From contig NZ_RCWE01000004.1 in NCBI RefSeq assembly GCF_018448925.1, forward strand, positions 248,001 to 312,000: DNA of 64,000 nucleotides. The letters are read 5' to 3'. Shown here piece by piece: positions 41,983-49,979 of this stretch. The notes under the pieces were generated by a model that ran no database searches, was not told where the DNA came from, and worked only from the letters and a program-made list of their open reading frames with translations. The DNA is from Photorhabdus akhurstii (GTDB lineage: Bacteria; Pseudomonadota; Gammaproteobacteria; Enterobacterales; Enterobacteriaceae). Numbering within the stretch: position 1 is the stretch's first letter; every line of letters begins with the position of its first letter. Made by a program: the position numbers and the translations under genes.

Positions 41983-42002
41983 TATTAATGGTGGAGGTTA
42001 CG

Positions 42003-43043
42003 ATGTTGTATTCAGGAAAATGGAATAGAGAGGAGCTTGATTATTGTGCTTTAAATAATCAATGGCATGTTGTTGCAGATTCTAAGGAGGTCAAAAATAA
42101 TCGACCAAAAGCGATTCGTTTATTAGGTGAAGAATTGGTGCTTTGGCGAGATAGTGAGAATAAAATACATGCATGGAAAGATTATTGTGGACATCGGGGC
42201 GCTAAACTATCATTAGGTTGTATTAAAAATGGGAATATTGAGTGTCCATATCATGGATGGCGATATGACGCTAAAGGGAATTGTACTTTTACACCCGCTC
42301 ATCCGAATAATATCCCACCTTCGTCAAAAAGATTGATTTTCCGTCACTATGCAGAAGAAAAATATGGTTTTATATGGGTAAGCCTATTAGAACCATTGCG
42401 TCCTATTCCTTTCTTCCCTGAATGGGATAAACCCAATTTCAGGAAAGTGGTTGCAGGTCCTTATTATTATAAAGCTAATGCGTTAAGGTCATTGGAAAAC
42501 TTTATAGATGCCTCGCATTTTCCTTTTGTTCATGCCAATCTTAACGGCTTGCCTGATGCTCCAGAGGAGATAAAGAAATATACTGTTAATCAAGATGATC
42601 GTGGGCTCCACTCTTCTGAAATTAGCGTATTTCAACCTTATGGCGACCATCGGGGAATACCGGTTACTGCACGTTATTGCTATTCAGTACTCAATCCTAC
42701 TACGGCTTATTTTGAGAAAAAGACCGGGGATATTGAGCGTTTTTGTACTTTCTTCAATGCGACCCCAGTTGATGAAGATGAATGTATTATATGGCTGATT
42801 GTTGCAATTAATTTTGGTCATGATCTCACATTGGAGCAGATACTTTCCAGACAAGATACTGTATTTGAACAAGACAGAATTATTGTTGAATCCCAACGAC
42901 CAGTAAGATTGCCGCTTGATCCACGGCAAGAAATGCACCTCAGTAGCGATCGAATGGGGTTGGAATACCGTCGATGGTTAAAAATATTGGGGCTTAAAGC
43001 ATGTGAAGTCATTCTCTCAGAAACAAGAGAATCTGATTTTTAA
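42003..43043 (+). CDS. Rieske non-heme iron oxygenase, alpha subunit
   Basis: 346 residues from the ATG at 42003, five bases after GGAGG. Rieske [2Fe-2S] ligands are Cys62, His64, Cys81 and His84 (CGH...CPYH). The mononuclear iron facial triad region is NFIDASHFPFVH, with His172 and His177 and the bridging Asp169. Such enzymes hydroxylate, demethylate or desaturate small molecules using electrons from a reductase and ferredoxin, neither of which is encoded here. A longer in-frame start at 41925 comes from ERIC sequence and is rejected. Overlaps no neighbour; the transaminase begins 25 bases later. Confidence 0.92.
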   Translation: MLYSGKWNREELDYCALNNQWHVVADSKEVKNNRPKAIRLLGEELVLWRDSENKIHAWKDYCGHRGAKLSLGCIKNGNIECPYHGWRYDAKGNCTFTPAHPNNIPPSSKRLIFRHYAEEKYGFIWVSLLEPLRPIPFFPEWDKPNFRKVVAGPYYYKANALRSLENFIDASHFPFVHANLNGLPDAPEEIKKYTVNQDDRGLHSSEISVFQPYGDHRGIPVTARYCYSVLNPTTAYFEKKTGDIERFCTFFNATPVDEDECIIWLIVAINFGHDLTLEQILSRQDTVFEQDRIIVESQRPVRLPLDPRQEMHLSSDRMGLEYRRWLKILGLKACEVILSETRESDF

Positions 43044-43068
43044 TTTCCTATTTAAAAAAGGTATTAGA

Positions 43069-44424
43069 ATGAATAATGATTTTAGATTATATCGACTTGT
43101 CGATCGCGAATCTAATGCGCGTACTTATTCGCGAAATATAGACAGGATATTAAGTAAAGGGAAATTGTCTTATGTATATGACAGTGAAAATAAAGAATAT
43201 ATTGATTGTTTAGCTTGTGCCGGCGCTTTACCACTCGGGCATAATCATCCTTTTGTAAAGCAAAAAGTTATTGAGTTTTTGGAGTCTGGTCAATTACAGC
43301 AGGCTTTGGATATAGCAACCCCCGCGAAAATTAACTTTGTTGAACAGCTTTATCAAATATTGCCTCAAAGTTTTGCTCGTCAGGCAAAAATACAATTTTG
43401 TGGTCCAACGGGGACTGATGCGATAGAAGCAGCGTTAAAATTATTTAAAACAGCCACCGGGAGGCGTTCTATTATTGTATTTCAGGGGGCTTACCACGGT
43501 ATGACTCATGGCGCACTTTCTTTGATGGGTAATTTGACACCAAAGAGATCTGTGACAGGGCTTTCTGCTGAAATTCAGTTTCTACCTTATCCATATACTT
43601 TTCGTAGCCCTTTTGGTGCAAATACCAGTGTCAGCGAAACGGAGCGCTTGAGTCTTGTAAGCCTGGAAAATCTCCTTAGTGATCCAGAAAGTGGTATAAC
43701 CAAACCCGCAATGGTGTTGGTTGAAGTTATTCAGGGGGAAGGTGGCTGTATTCCGGCGAGTGCTAATTGGTTACATCAGATCCGGGAAATAACCGCGCGA
43801 CATGATGTTCCTCTGGTTATTGATGAAGTACAGACAGGAATTGGGCGTACGGGTGATATGTTTGCTTATGAATTTGCTGATATCACGCCTGATGCGATTA
43901 TTCTTTCTAAAGCGATAGGGGGAGGATATCCGCTTGCTGTGCTTCTCTATCGAGACATATATGATCAGTGGTTGCCGGGTGCACATGCCGGTACATTTCG
44001 GGGTAATCAGATTGCTTTAGTCAGTGGCGCTGCTACTTTAGATTTCATCCAGCGAGAAAATCTTCTCGATCAGATTAAATATACAGGTAATCTCCTGAAA
44101 AACAGATTACTTGAATTACAAGATGATTATCCTGCTATTGGTGATGTGCGTGGTCGGGGGCTTATGTTGGGTCTAGAATTGATTGATTTAAATTCCCCTC
44201 CTGATGCGCTTGGGCATCCTCTAGCTAATGGAAAATTAGCTCAAATGGTAAAAAAATGTTGTTTTGATGCAGGCTTAATTATCGAAAGTGGAGGGCGGCA
44301 AAGTGCTGTTTTGAGGATGTTGCCTCCTTTGATCATTACTCCTCAAGACGTAAATAATATTGTAGAGCGTTTAAGAACAGCATTTTCTATTGCTTGCTCA
44401 AACTATAATTATCAGCCATCGTGA
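43069..44424 (+). CDS. Class III transaminase, diaminobutyrate-2-oxoglutarate type
   Basis: 451 residues from the ATG at 43069 (AAAGG upstream); PLP lysine Lys281 in LSKAIGGGYPLA. Strong family features: CAGALPLGHNHP, QFCGPTGTDAIEAALKL, FQGAYHGMTHG, EVIQGEGGC, VIDEVQTGIGRTG, HAGTFRGNQ. This is the pattern of 2,4-diaminobutyrate aminotransferases (as in rhizobactin and schizokinen-type pathways), which aminate aspartate 4-semialdehyde. In context it would supply diaminobutyrate or a similar diamino acid to the N-hydroxylase encoded next. Ornithine-type substrates cannot be excluded. Confidence 0.9.
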   Translation: MNNDFRLYRLVDRESNARTYSRNIDRILSKGKLSYVYDSENKEYIDCLACAGALPLGHNHPFVKQKVIEFLESGQLQQALDIATPAKINFVEQLYQILPQSFARQAKIQFCGPTGTDAIEAALKLFKTATGRRSIIVFQGAYHGMTHGALSLMGNLTPKRSVTGLSAEIQFLPYPYTFRSPFGANTSVSETERLSLVSLENLLSDPESGITKPAMVLVEVIQGEGGCIPASANWLHQIREITARHDVPLVIDEVQTGIGRTGDMFAYEFADITPDAIILSKAIGGGYPLAVLLYRDIYDQWLPGAHAGTFRGNQIALVSGAATLDFIQRENLLDQIKYTGNLLKNRLLELQDDYPAIGDVRGRGLMLGLELIDLNSPPDALGHPLANGKLAQMVKKCCFDAGLIIESGGRQSAVLRMLPPLIITPQDVNNIVERLRTAFSIACSNYNYQPS

Positions 44425-44448
44425 AGCAAAATAATTTAAGGAGAGATT

Positions 44449-45753
44449 ATGAAAAACTCTTCATCAATTTATGATATCTTGGGTATTGGATTTGGGCCTG
44501 CTAATATTGCTTTGTCTATCGCTTTAGAGGAATTAGCCCCGCATTTTTCAATCCGGTTTATTGAACGTCAACAAAGCGCATGTTGGCAGCCAGGAATGAT
44601 GTTGCCAGGATCTGATATTCAAAATCATCCGTTGCGTGATTTGGTTACGCCAAGAAATCCCAAAAGTCATTATTCGTTTACCAATTTCCTTTATGAAACT
44701 GACCGATTATATCAGCACCTTAATTTACCATTGCATTATCCTTTGCGTTTAGAATATGCGCAATATATAAGTTGGGTGGCGAATTTTTTCAATGATCAGG
44801 TTGATTACGATTGTGAGGCGACAGAGATTTTTCCTGTTCTGGACGGCCAAAATGAATATATAGATCATTATTGTGTCAATACCGTTAAAGGAGATATCTA
44901 TAGAGCGAGAAGTATTGTCCTTGCTCCCGGCCGTACTCCTTTCATACCTGAACCTTTTAATCAATTGAAAGATGCGCGTGTTGTTCATCCTAACCATTAT
45001 TTGCCTTCATTAGATCAGGCCAGGAAATACAGTAATTCTTTAAGCGTTGCGGTTATTGGCGGCAGTCAAAGCGCAGTAGAAATTCTATTACATGCGAGTA
45101 CCCAAAATGATATCAAAAGACTCGTTGGCGTCACCCGGAATTTTGGATTTCGGCAGAAAGATACGAGTCCTTTCTCTGATGAGGTTTATTTCCCTGAATT
45201 TGTCGATACATTCTATGAAGCTACGCCGGAGAATAAGGCTCGCCTTCGTCGAGAATTGGTACATACGAATTATTCGTCGGCAGATATTGATGTTTTGAAT
45301 CAACTGTATATTAAACAGTATGAAAATAAACTGTCACATCAAAATTCAATGCAGATATTAACTTGCAATGAAATAGTTGATTGCCGGAGTATTTCAAATG
45401 GTATACTGCTAAAAAGTCGAAACTTTATTAATAGCAATGAATTTGAAGAGTGTTTTGATTTAGTTGTACTTGCTACTGGATTCCTTGATTTAGGCACTGG
45501 AGAACGCCAGGAGCTTTGTCCTAAATTATTATTACCTATTAAGAAATTACTGACCAATCAGGGAGATATATTGTCTATAGGAAGAGATTACAGGGTGCAA
45601 TATTTGACGAAGGGAGATTTTACCCCTATTTATTTAAATGGATTGTGTGAATCGACTCATGGTATGGGTGATGCTGGTTCATTTAGCTTGCTTGCATTGC
45701 GTTCTAAAACAATTGTCGATTCGTTAAATCAATATCTATCCCGAACCAGATGA
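44449..45753 (+). CDS. FAD/NADPH-dependent amine N-hydroxylase (PvdA/IucD/KtzI family)
   Basis: 434 residues. FAD motif GIGFGPAN (12-19), NHPLRDLVTPRNPKSHYSFTNFL near 60-80, NADPH motif VIGGSQSAVE (about 202-211) and the C-terminal VLATGF motif. These enzymes hydroxylate the side-chain amine of ornithine, lysine or shorter diamines. No NRPS or acyltransferase of siderophore type is present, so a hydroxamate siderophore is not the obvious product. The next gene is PaiB-like, as in the KtzI/KtzT piperazate pair. AAGGAGAG precedes the ATG. Confidence 0.93.
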   Translation: MKNSSSIYDILGIGFGPANIALSIALEELAPHFSIRFIERQQSACWQPGMMLPGSDIQNHPLRDLVTPRNPKSHYSFTNFLYETDRLYQHLNLPLHYPLRLEYAQYISWVANFFNDQVDYDCEATEIFPVLDGQNEYIDHYCVNTVKGDIYRARSIVLAPGRTPFIPEPFNQLKDARVVHPNHYLPSLDQARKYSNSLSVAVIGGSQSAVEILLHASTQNDIKRLVGVTRNFGFRQKDTSPFSDEVYFPEFVDTFYEATPENKARLRRELVHTNYSSADIDVLNQLYIKQYENKLSHQNSMQILTCNEIVDCRSISNGILLKSRNFINSNEFEECFDLVVLATGFLDLGTGERQELCPKLLLPIKKLLTNQGDILSIGRDYRVQYLTKGDFTPIYLNGLCESTHGMGDAGSFSLLALRSKTIVDSLNQYLSRTR

Positions 45754-45893
45754 GTATAAGGAATGTGCCTAACATTTTGTGCTAGAAATGATTGAATTGT
45801 CTATTGAGAGTAAAATATATAGTATTAAGGGTGGAAATATTATTTAAATAGACGTTGAAATTAATGAAGAAAATTTAGAGGATAATTAATATT

Positions 45894-46499
45894 ATGAAAA
45901 TTTTCCCGTTCCATTATCATGAATTCATTTGCAAAAATGTAGAATTATTATGGCGATTTATTGATGCATATCCTCTGGCACTAATAACGCGTTACATGAA
46001 TAATGGTTTTATTACCAGCCATATTCCTTTATTCCAAGGTGTTGATAAGATGTTATTCGGGCATACAGATCGTCGTAATCCTATGGTTAATGATCTCGTT
46101 TCATTTGAAGCTCATATTGTATTCATGGGACCATCCAGTTATATCCCTCCTGAAGCTTATAAGAATAGGCAGTTGCCTACGTGGAATTATACCGCAGTAC
46201 ATATGGATGCCAGTATTGATATTATTGTAGAATCTTCAATGAATTTAAATATTTTGCTAGAAACCAGTGAGCGTTTGGCGACTAGCAAAGGTTCTTTCCG
46301 ACCAAATAAGGAAGATCCTCGTGTAGTTAAGAATTTACCTGGAATTCTGGGGCTGAAAGTTGTACCGAAATACATTGAAGGTCGTTTTAAATTATCTCAG
46401 GATAAACCATTCGTTGATTATGAGTCAGCTATGCAGTGGCTGTTAGATAATAATCCATCGGAGTTTGATTCATTAATTAAAAGTTTAATCAATGGTTAG
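45894..46499 (+). CDS. PaiB/KtzT-like protein, candidate N-N bond-forming enzyme
   Basis: 201 residues with the PaiB-family landmarks: SHIPLF (His43), FGHTDRRNP (His57), VFMGPSSYIPPEAY, LPTWNYTAVH (95-103) and EGRFKLSQ near the C-terminus. PaiB was named as a Bacillus regulator with an FMN-binding-like split barrel. KtzT, which resembles it, is a heme enzyme that closes the N-N bond of piperazate from N5-hydroxyornithine. Adjacency to an amine N-hydroxylase favours the KtzT-type role. There is no HTH motif. Last intact gene of the cluster, 140 bases after the N-hydroxylase, with its own ribosome site (AGAGGA). A regulator or plain flavin protein remains possible. Confidence 0.85.
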   Translation: MKIFPFHYHEFICKNVELLWRFIDAYPLALITRYMNNGFITSHIPLFQGVDKMLFGHTDRRNPMVNDLVSFEAHIVFMGPSSYIPPEAYKNRQLPTWNYTAVHMDASIDIIVESSMNLNILLETSERLATSKGSFRPNKEDPRVVKNLPGILGLKVVPKYIEGRFKLSQDKPFVDYESAMQWLLDNNPSEFDSLIKSLING

Positions 46500-46553
46500 A
46501 GTTATTTTTATGATAAAAGAATAAATAATATATTAATAACAATGAGGGTTATC

Positions 46554-46592
46554 ATGCCTATAGTAAAGATAGACGATATATTTAAACGGTAG
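46554..46592 (+). pseudogene. Twelve-codon gene remnant with good start signals
   Basis: ATG CCT ... TAG encoding MPIVKIDDIFKR, eight bases after GAGGG, in operon position behind the PaiB-like gene. It stops just where homology to the secreted-protein family begins. The M-P-I-V start recalls the Pro1 N-terminus of 4-oxalocrotonate tautomerases, but 12 residues cannot prove that. It could be the head of a lost eighth cluster gene, or chance. Confidence 0.3.
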
Positions 46593-46599
46593 TGCCTTG

Positions 46600-46801
46600 C
46601 CAGAAGCGCAATCATTATAAGATAGGGTTTAAGACCTGTAAATTTATGACCACTTTTGTCAAGACATATGCTAATGGCGTTAAAATTCTAAAATAGAATA
46701 AAGGAGCAACGCCGAGTGGAGGTGCTATTTATAATTCAACCATCACTTCTACTAATATTTCGACTTACACATGGTCAGTTGAATTTACCATCAAGTGGTG
46801 A
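46600..46801 (+). pseudogene. Decayed 3' copy of the secreted-protein gene at 37544
   Basis: Translates as YKIGFKTCKFMTTFVKTYANG..., then a stop codon (AAATAG, near 46695), then NKGATPSGGAIYNSTITST and TYTWSVEF, matching the C-terminal half of the 37544 protein. The signal peptide and N-terminal half are missing, and one conserved Cys has become Tyr. A degenerate copy of that gene's terminator follows (about 46806-46838). Confidence 0.85.
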
Positions 46802-46838
46802 ATAGTGAGTCGGATTATCCATTAGAGATATCTGGCTC

Positions 46839-47373
46839 ATTTTATTTTTTGACATTTTTCCTGATGTGGTGGCTGTTATTCAACCGGCTATTGTGATTTT
46901 TAATAGCTGATCTGATTTCGATGCGAAATATCTCGCTCTATTGCTATAACTATGTGAATCTTAGATTATCTATTAGCTATATTTTCTATCTTGAATTTTA
47001 TGTTGATCATATAATTACGGACCACTATTATTAGGAGGATTTTTTCTTTACTGTATGTTTAATGTAAATAACACAATATATGAACCATGTAGCACTAGGT
47101 TAAAAATAGAAAAACATACGGTAATCTAATTTGTTATTATAAATTAATGTTGAATGCTTATTTTTTTTAGTTTTAATTTTCTTTGGTATTTTATTGACGC
47201 ACTATTGGTTCTGCACTATTTTTAAAGTTGAAAAGTGTGTTTATTTTTTATAAGTTTATGGATTATGGTGGTTGAATATGGATGTTCAGTAAATTAGTTA
47301 AGTTTTTTAGTTTAATATGATTTTCTATATTTATAACTTGGTGTGAATTCAACCTTATAAGGAATAATATATT
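46839..47373. other. AT-rich intergenic region
   Basis: About 535 bases, very AT-rich, between the pseudogene and the Gly-repeat gene. No coding frame or RNA gene recognised; TAAGGAA (47357-47363) is the ribosome site of the following gene. Confidence 0.6.
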
Positions 47374-47862
47374 ATGATTGATCAAAACAATTCTAATAAT
47401 ATAGTTGCACCTAATGTAACGATTTCTGATGTAACTGTGTCTTCCATTCAAATTGCTCCAGAGATAGCCAGAAACAATGTTCATGTAGTAATTGTTGATG
47501 ATAAAGGTGCTTCACGGGATTTTCTTTTGGATAATTCTGATGGTGGTTATCAAGGGAGTGGTGGTTTAATAGCTTTGATTCTTGCACATCTTAATTCAAA
47601 GAAAGTCACTATTAGAACTACCGGATATGAATATAATAAACATGGATATATCAACGGTGTATTAATTAAGGAGGATAAGGGATCTGGCGGCGGAACTGGT
47701 GGTGGAACTGGCGGCGGAACTGGTGGTGGAACTGGCGGCGGAACTGGCGGCGGAACTGGTGGCGGAACTGGCGGCGGAACTGGTGGTGGAACTGGTGGCG
47801 GAACTGGCGGTGGAACTGGTGGCGGAACTGGTGGTGGAACAGGCGGCGGAACTGGTGGATAA
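47374..47862 (+). CDS. Unknown protein with (GGGT)14 C-terminal tail
   Basis: 162 residues. Residues 1-104 form a compact domain with alternating hydrophobic strands (VTISDVTVSSIQIAP, NVHVVIVDDKG, KKVTIRTTGYEYNKHGY), followed by 14 exact GGGT tetrapeptides and GG. No signal peptide and no transmembrane helix. Family not recognised. The N-terminal part looks like a small beta-rich domain with one helix (GGLIALILAHLNS); the tail may be a flexible linker or adhesion element, and its length is likely variable by slippage. A terminator lies about 200 bases downstream. Confidence 0.75.
   Translation: MIDQNNSNNIVAPNVTISDVTVSSIQIAPEIARNNVHVVIVDDKGASRDFLLDNSDGGYQGSGGLIALILAHLNSKKVTIRTTGYEYNKHGYINGVLIKEDKGSGGGTGGGTGGGTGGGTGGGTGGGTGGGTGGGTGGGTGGGTGGGTGGGTGGGTGGGTGG
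47686..47859 (+). repeat. 12-bp coding minisatellite, 14 units
   Basis: Fourteen consecutive 12-base units of the form GG(C/T)GG(C/T)GGAAC(T/A), then GGTGGA before the stop. Units differ only at third codon positions, so the peptide GGGT is kept exactly. It is GC-rich inside very AT-rich surroundings. Confidence 0.97.
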
Positions 47863-48059
47863 TAAAGGACGGTAAAAATTAGGAATGATAGAAGTGAGAA
47901 TTCCTGTGGAAAATATTATTCGCTATTATTTACGTTAAGGTATTAAAAGTCTATCCCATTAAATTATTTTATTTGCCATTTTAAAATTTGGCCGTATTCA
48001 AACTGTCAGCAAAATAATGCCCATTGGGATAAATAGTTAATTGGAATTAATTTCGAATA

Positions 48060-48090
48060 AAAACCCTGAGGTTTAATCTTTAGGGTTTTT
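48060..48090 (+). terminator. Rho-independent terminator
   Basis: AAAACCCT (48060-48067) pairs with AGGGTTTT (48082-48089), with a T-run. About 200 bases after the Gly-repeat gene. Confidence 0.7.
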
Positions 48091-48686
48091 ACTCTTTAAT
48101 AACTGAACATACATGGAGCTTGAGGAAAAAGACACTTATAAATACCTGATATATATTTTTTCAGTTTTCTTCTGCTGGGTTGTTAAGTGCTATTAAAAAG
48201 TCATTTTAATTAATACTATTTAATAAATAAGTAGCTTTCGTTAATATACATTGACTAAAAATAAGCAAGATGGTGTTTTTATGTTTTTTATCTGTTTGCT
48301 GGCAGTAAAAGATTGTATTTATGGTTGGATGAAGATATTTCATATTATGGTTATGATTTATATGAAAATATTTTTGTTTTTAAATTATACTAATTGGTTT
48401 ATTCGCAGTGGATTAATAGAACTGAATGAATTTTATTGTCATTTAATAAAATTATTTTCTGAGATAATTTATGCTGGTATATATGGTAATTTTCCTGGAA
48501 GACTTATAGAAATTTTTTCTCCATTTCCAGAAAATAACGCGGGGTTAGCCAATAGTTATCTGAAAAGTCTTTATTTGGTTCTTTGAACAATTAGGACGTT
48601 AATGAATTCAGATAGCATAAAAATTAAATGGCCAATAAAATATTGACCATTAGGGAATACTATCAATAAGGTTATTATGGACCCGG
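48091..48686. other. AT-rich region without a convincing gene
   Basis: About 600 bases. An open frame from TTG at 48251 to 48586 would encode an Ile/Phe/Tyr-rich peptide, but it has no ribosome site, no recognisable family and the composition of translated AT-rich noncoding DNA. Confidence 0.55.
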
Positions 48687-49052
48687 TTATTGCTTATGAT
48701 CTAAGAAGTACATTAATTCAGGTAGATTGCCATTTTCTCTGAATCTGGCAGGCGTGGTATTAAAGTGTTTTTTAAAGATCCGAGTGAATGTTGCCTGAGA
48801 GCTGAACCCATACTGTAAGGCGATATCAAGGATTGGTAAGTTTTCTTCACGTAGAGATCTTGCTGCTTCATGTAAACGCCGTTTGCGAACATATTCACCC
48901 AGGGTATAGCCTTTCACTTCTTTAAACACTCTTTGTAGATGCCACTTTGAATAACCGCTTTTGTCAGCAATGGTCGCTATTTTTATACCTTCGTTACGTT
49001 CGAGCTGAGTTTCGAGCCATCTGACAATATCATTTACTACATTTTCTGACAT
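48687..49052 (-). CDS. MarA/SoxS/Rob-type AraC-family regulator
   Basis: 121 residues from the ATG at 49052, five bases after GGGAGG; the GTG six bases upstream is less suited. It is almost wholly the double helix-turn-helix DNA-binding domain: IATIADKSGYSKWHLQRVFKEV (first HTH) and ILDIALQYGFSSQATFTRIFKKHF (second HTH), as in MarA and SoxS. Such single-domain activators control efflux, redox or drug-stress genes and bind no small molecule. Divergent from the membrane-protein gene at 49316. Its leader can form a hairpin (CCCAC/GTGGG) partly covering the ribosome site. Confidence 0.93.
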   Translation of the reverse strand: MSENVVNDIVRWLETQLERNEGIKIATIADKSGYSKWHLQRVFKEVKGYTLGEYVRKRRLHEAARSLREENLPILDIALQYGFSSQATFTRIFKKHFNTTPARFRENGNLPELMYFLDHKQ

Positions 49053-49196
49053 TTTCACCTCCCACTAATGGTGGGCTAGTTGCTAAAGCATTAGATTTCG
49101 TTAGTTATTTTCATAAGGATAATAACGATGGTTACTAATGTGTGTATTTTAAAATAAATCCGGGATATCTATAGGCAAAAAGTGCTATTTATAATT

Positions 49197-49209
49197 GATA
49201 ATTATTATC
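49197..49209 (+). promoter_or_regulatory. Fur box (6-1-6)
   Basis: GATAATTATTATC is a perfect 6-1-6 inverted repeat matching the Fur core GATAAT-N-ATTATC. It lies in the divergent promoter region between the MarA-like gene and the membrane-protein gene (start 49316), so iron could control either or both. A second AT-rich TAATAATAATTAGCATC stretch follows at about 49232. Confidence 0.75.
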
Positions 49210-49315
49210 ATTTGTGCAAATTCCCTTTGTTTTAATAATAATTAGCATCAAATGATCTTCACTAATTTATTTAAAACAGTATCATCGTTCGTCATTTAAT
49301 TTAATGGAGGTTGTA

Positions 49316-49930
49316 ATGCAATCGGACTTGATTTTTTTAACGAAAAAGTTGGCATTTTTTGTTCTTTATGCTCTGATTTTAACTATAGTTATAGGCTTAC
49401 TCTTTGTTGATGTTATCTATTTGCAGAATGCGGTAAAGGAGAACTCAGTAACTGAAATTTCTCAGGAAAGTATACTGTTTGTTATTTCTGCTGTATTTCT
49501 ATTAGAAGCAAAGAAGAATTGTCAATTACGTCCCTCATTAGTCTTGATATCAGGTTTTTTTGCTTGTTTATTGATAAGAGAGCTGGATGCTATTTTCGAT
49601 GAAATATTTCATGGCGCCTGGGCGTGGATTGCTATTCCGTTAGCGCTAATTTGTATTTTTTACGCTGCTTATAAAGGCAGGGATACGTTGGTTGGTCTTG
49701 TTCATTTTACCCGCCATCAAAGTTACGGCATGATGGTTGCGGGTATTTTGTGTGTACTCGTTTTTTCCCGTTTGTTTGGTATGGGAGAATTATGGAAAGG
49801 TTTGATGCTCGAAAATTTTGATCGAACCGCAAAAAACATGGTTGAGGAAGGGTGTGAACTTCTGGGTTATTGCTTGTGTTTGATTGCAACTTTTTGGTAT
49901 CTGCCCGATGCAATAAAATTTCGTAAGTGA
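49316..49930 (+). CDS. Integral membrane protein, probably iron-regulated
   Basis: 204 residues from the ATG at 49316, five bases after GGAGG; an earlier in-frame ATG at 49304 lies over that ribosome site. About six hydrophobic helices (13-33, 55-70, 80-97, 108-125, 142-160, 180-195) with a charged RELDAIFDEIFHGAW loop and FDRTAKNMVEEGCE near 165-180. Family not recognised; no transporter signature seen. The Fur box upstream and the hemin operon downstream suggest an iron-linked role. Confidence 0.8.
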   Translation: MQSDLIFLTKKLAFFVLYALILTIVIGLLFVDVIYLQNAVKENSVTEISQESILFVISAVFLLEAKKNCQLRPSLVLISGFFACLLIRELDAIFDEIFHGAWAWIAIPLALICIFYAAYKGRDTLVGLVHFTRHQSYGMMVAGILCVLVFSRLFGMGELWKGLMLENFDRTAKNMVEEGCELLGYCLCLIATFWYLPDAIKFRK

Positions 49931-49937
49931 AAAGTAA

Positions 49938-49969
49938 GACAGGCAAGAGATTGAAATAATTTGCCTGTC
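49938..49969. terminator. Bidirectional terminator between convergent genes
   Basis: GACAGGCAA (49938-49946) and TTGCCTGTC (49961-49969) form a 9-bp stem between the membrane-protein gene (plus) and hmuV (minus). Confidence 0.75.
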
Positions 49970-49979
49970 AGATTTGCTG

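Noticed and set aside
41925-42002. Upstream in-frame start of the Rieske gene
   Set aside because: The extra residues are translated ERIC sequence; a clear GGAGG and ATG occur at 41993 and 42003.
43003-43068. Earlier start for the transaminase
   Set aside because: It lies in the end of the Rieske gene; the ATG at 43069 has AAAGG and fits the family length.
44449-45753. Cluster as a hydroxamate siderophore locus
   Set aside because: The N-hydroxylase would allow it, but there is no NIS synthetase, NRPS, acyltransferase, siderophore receptor or Fur box in or next to the cluster.
47686-47859. Repeat array as a CRISPR
   Set aside because: Units are 12 bp without spacers and keep an exact coding frame; this is a coding minisatellite.
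48251-48586. Open frame of 111 codons from a TTG
   Set aside because: No ribosome site, no family resemblance, and the Ile/Phe/Tyr-rich composition expected from AT-rich noncoding DNA.
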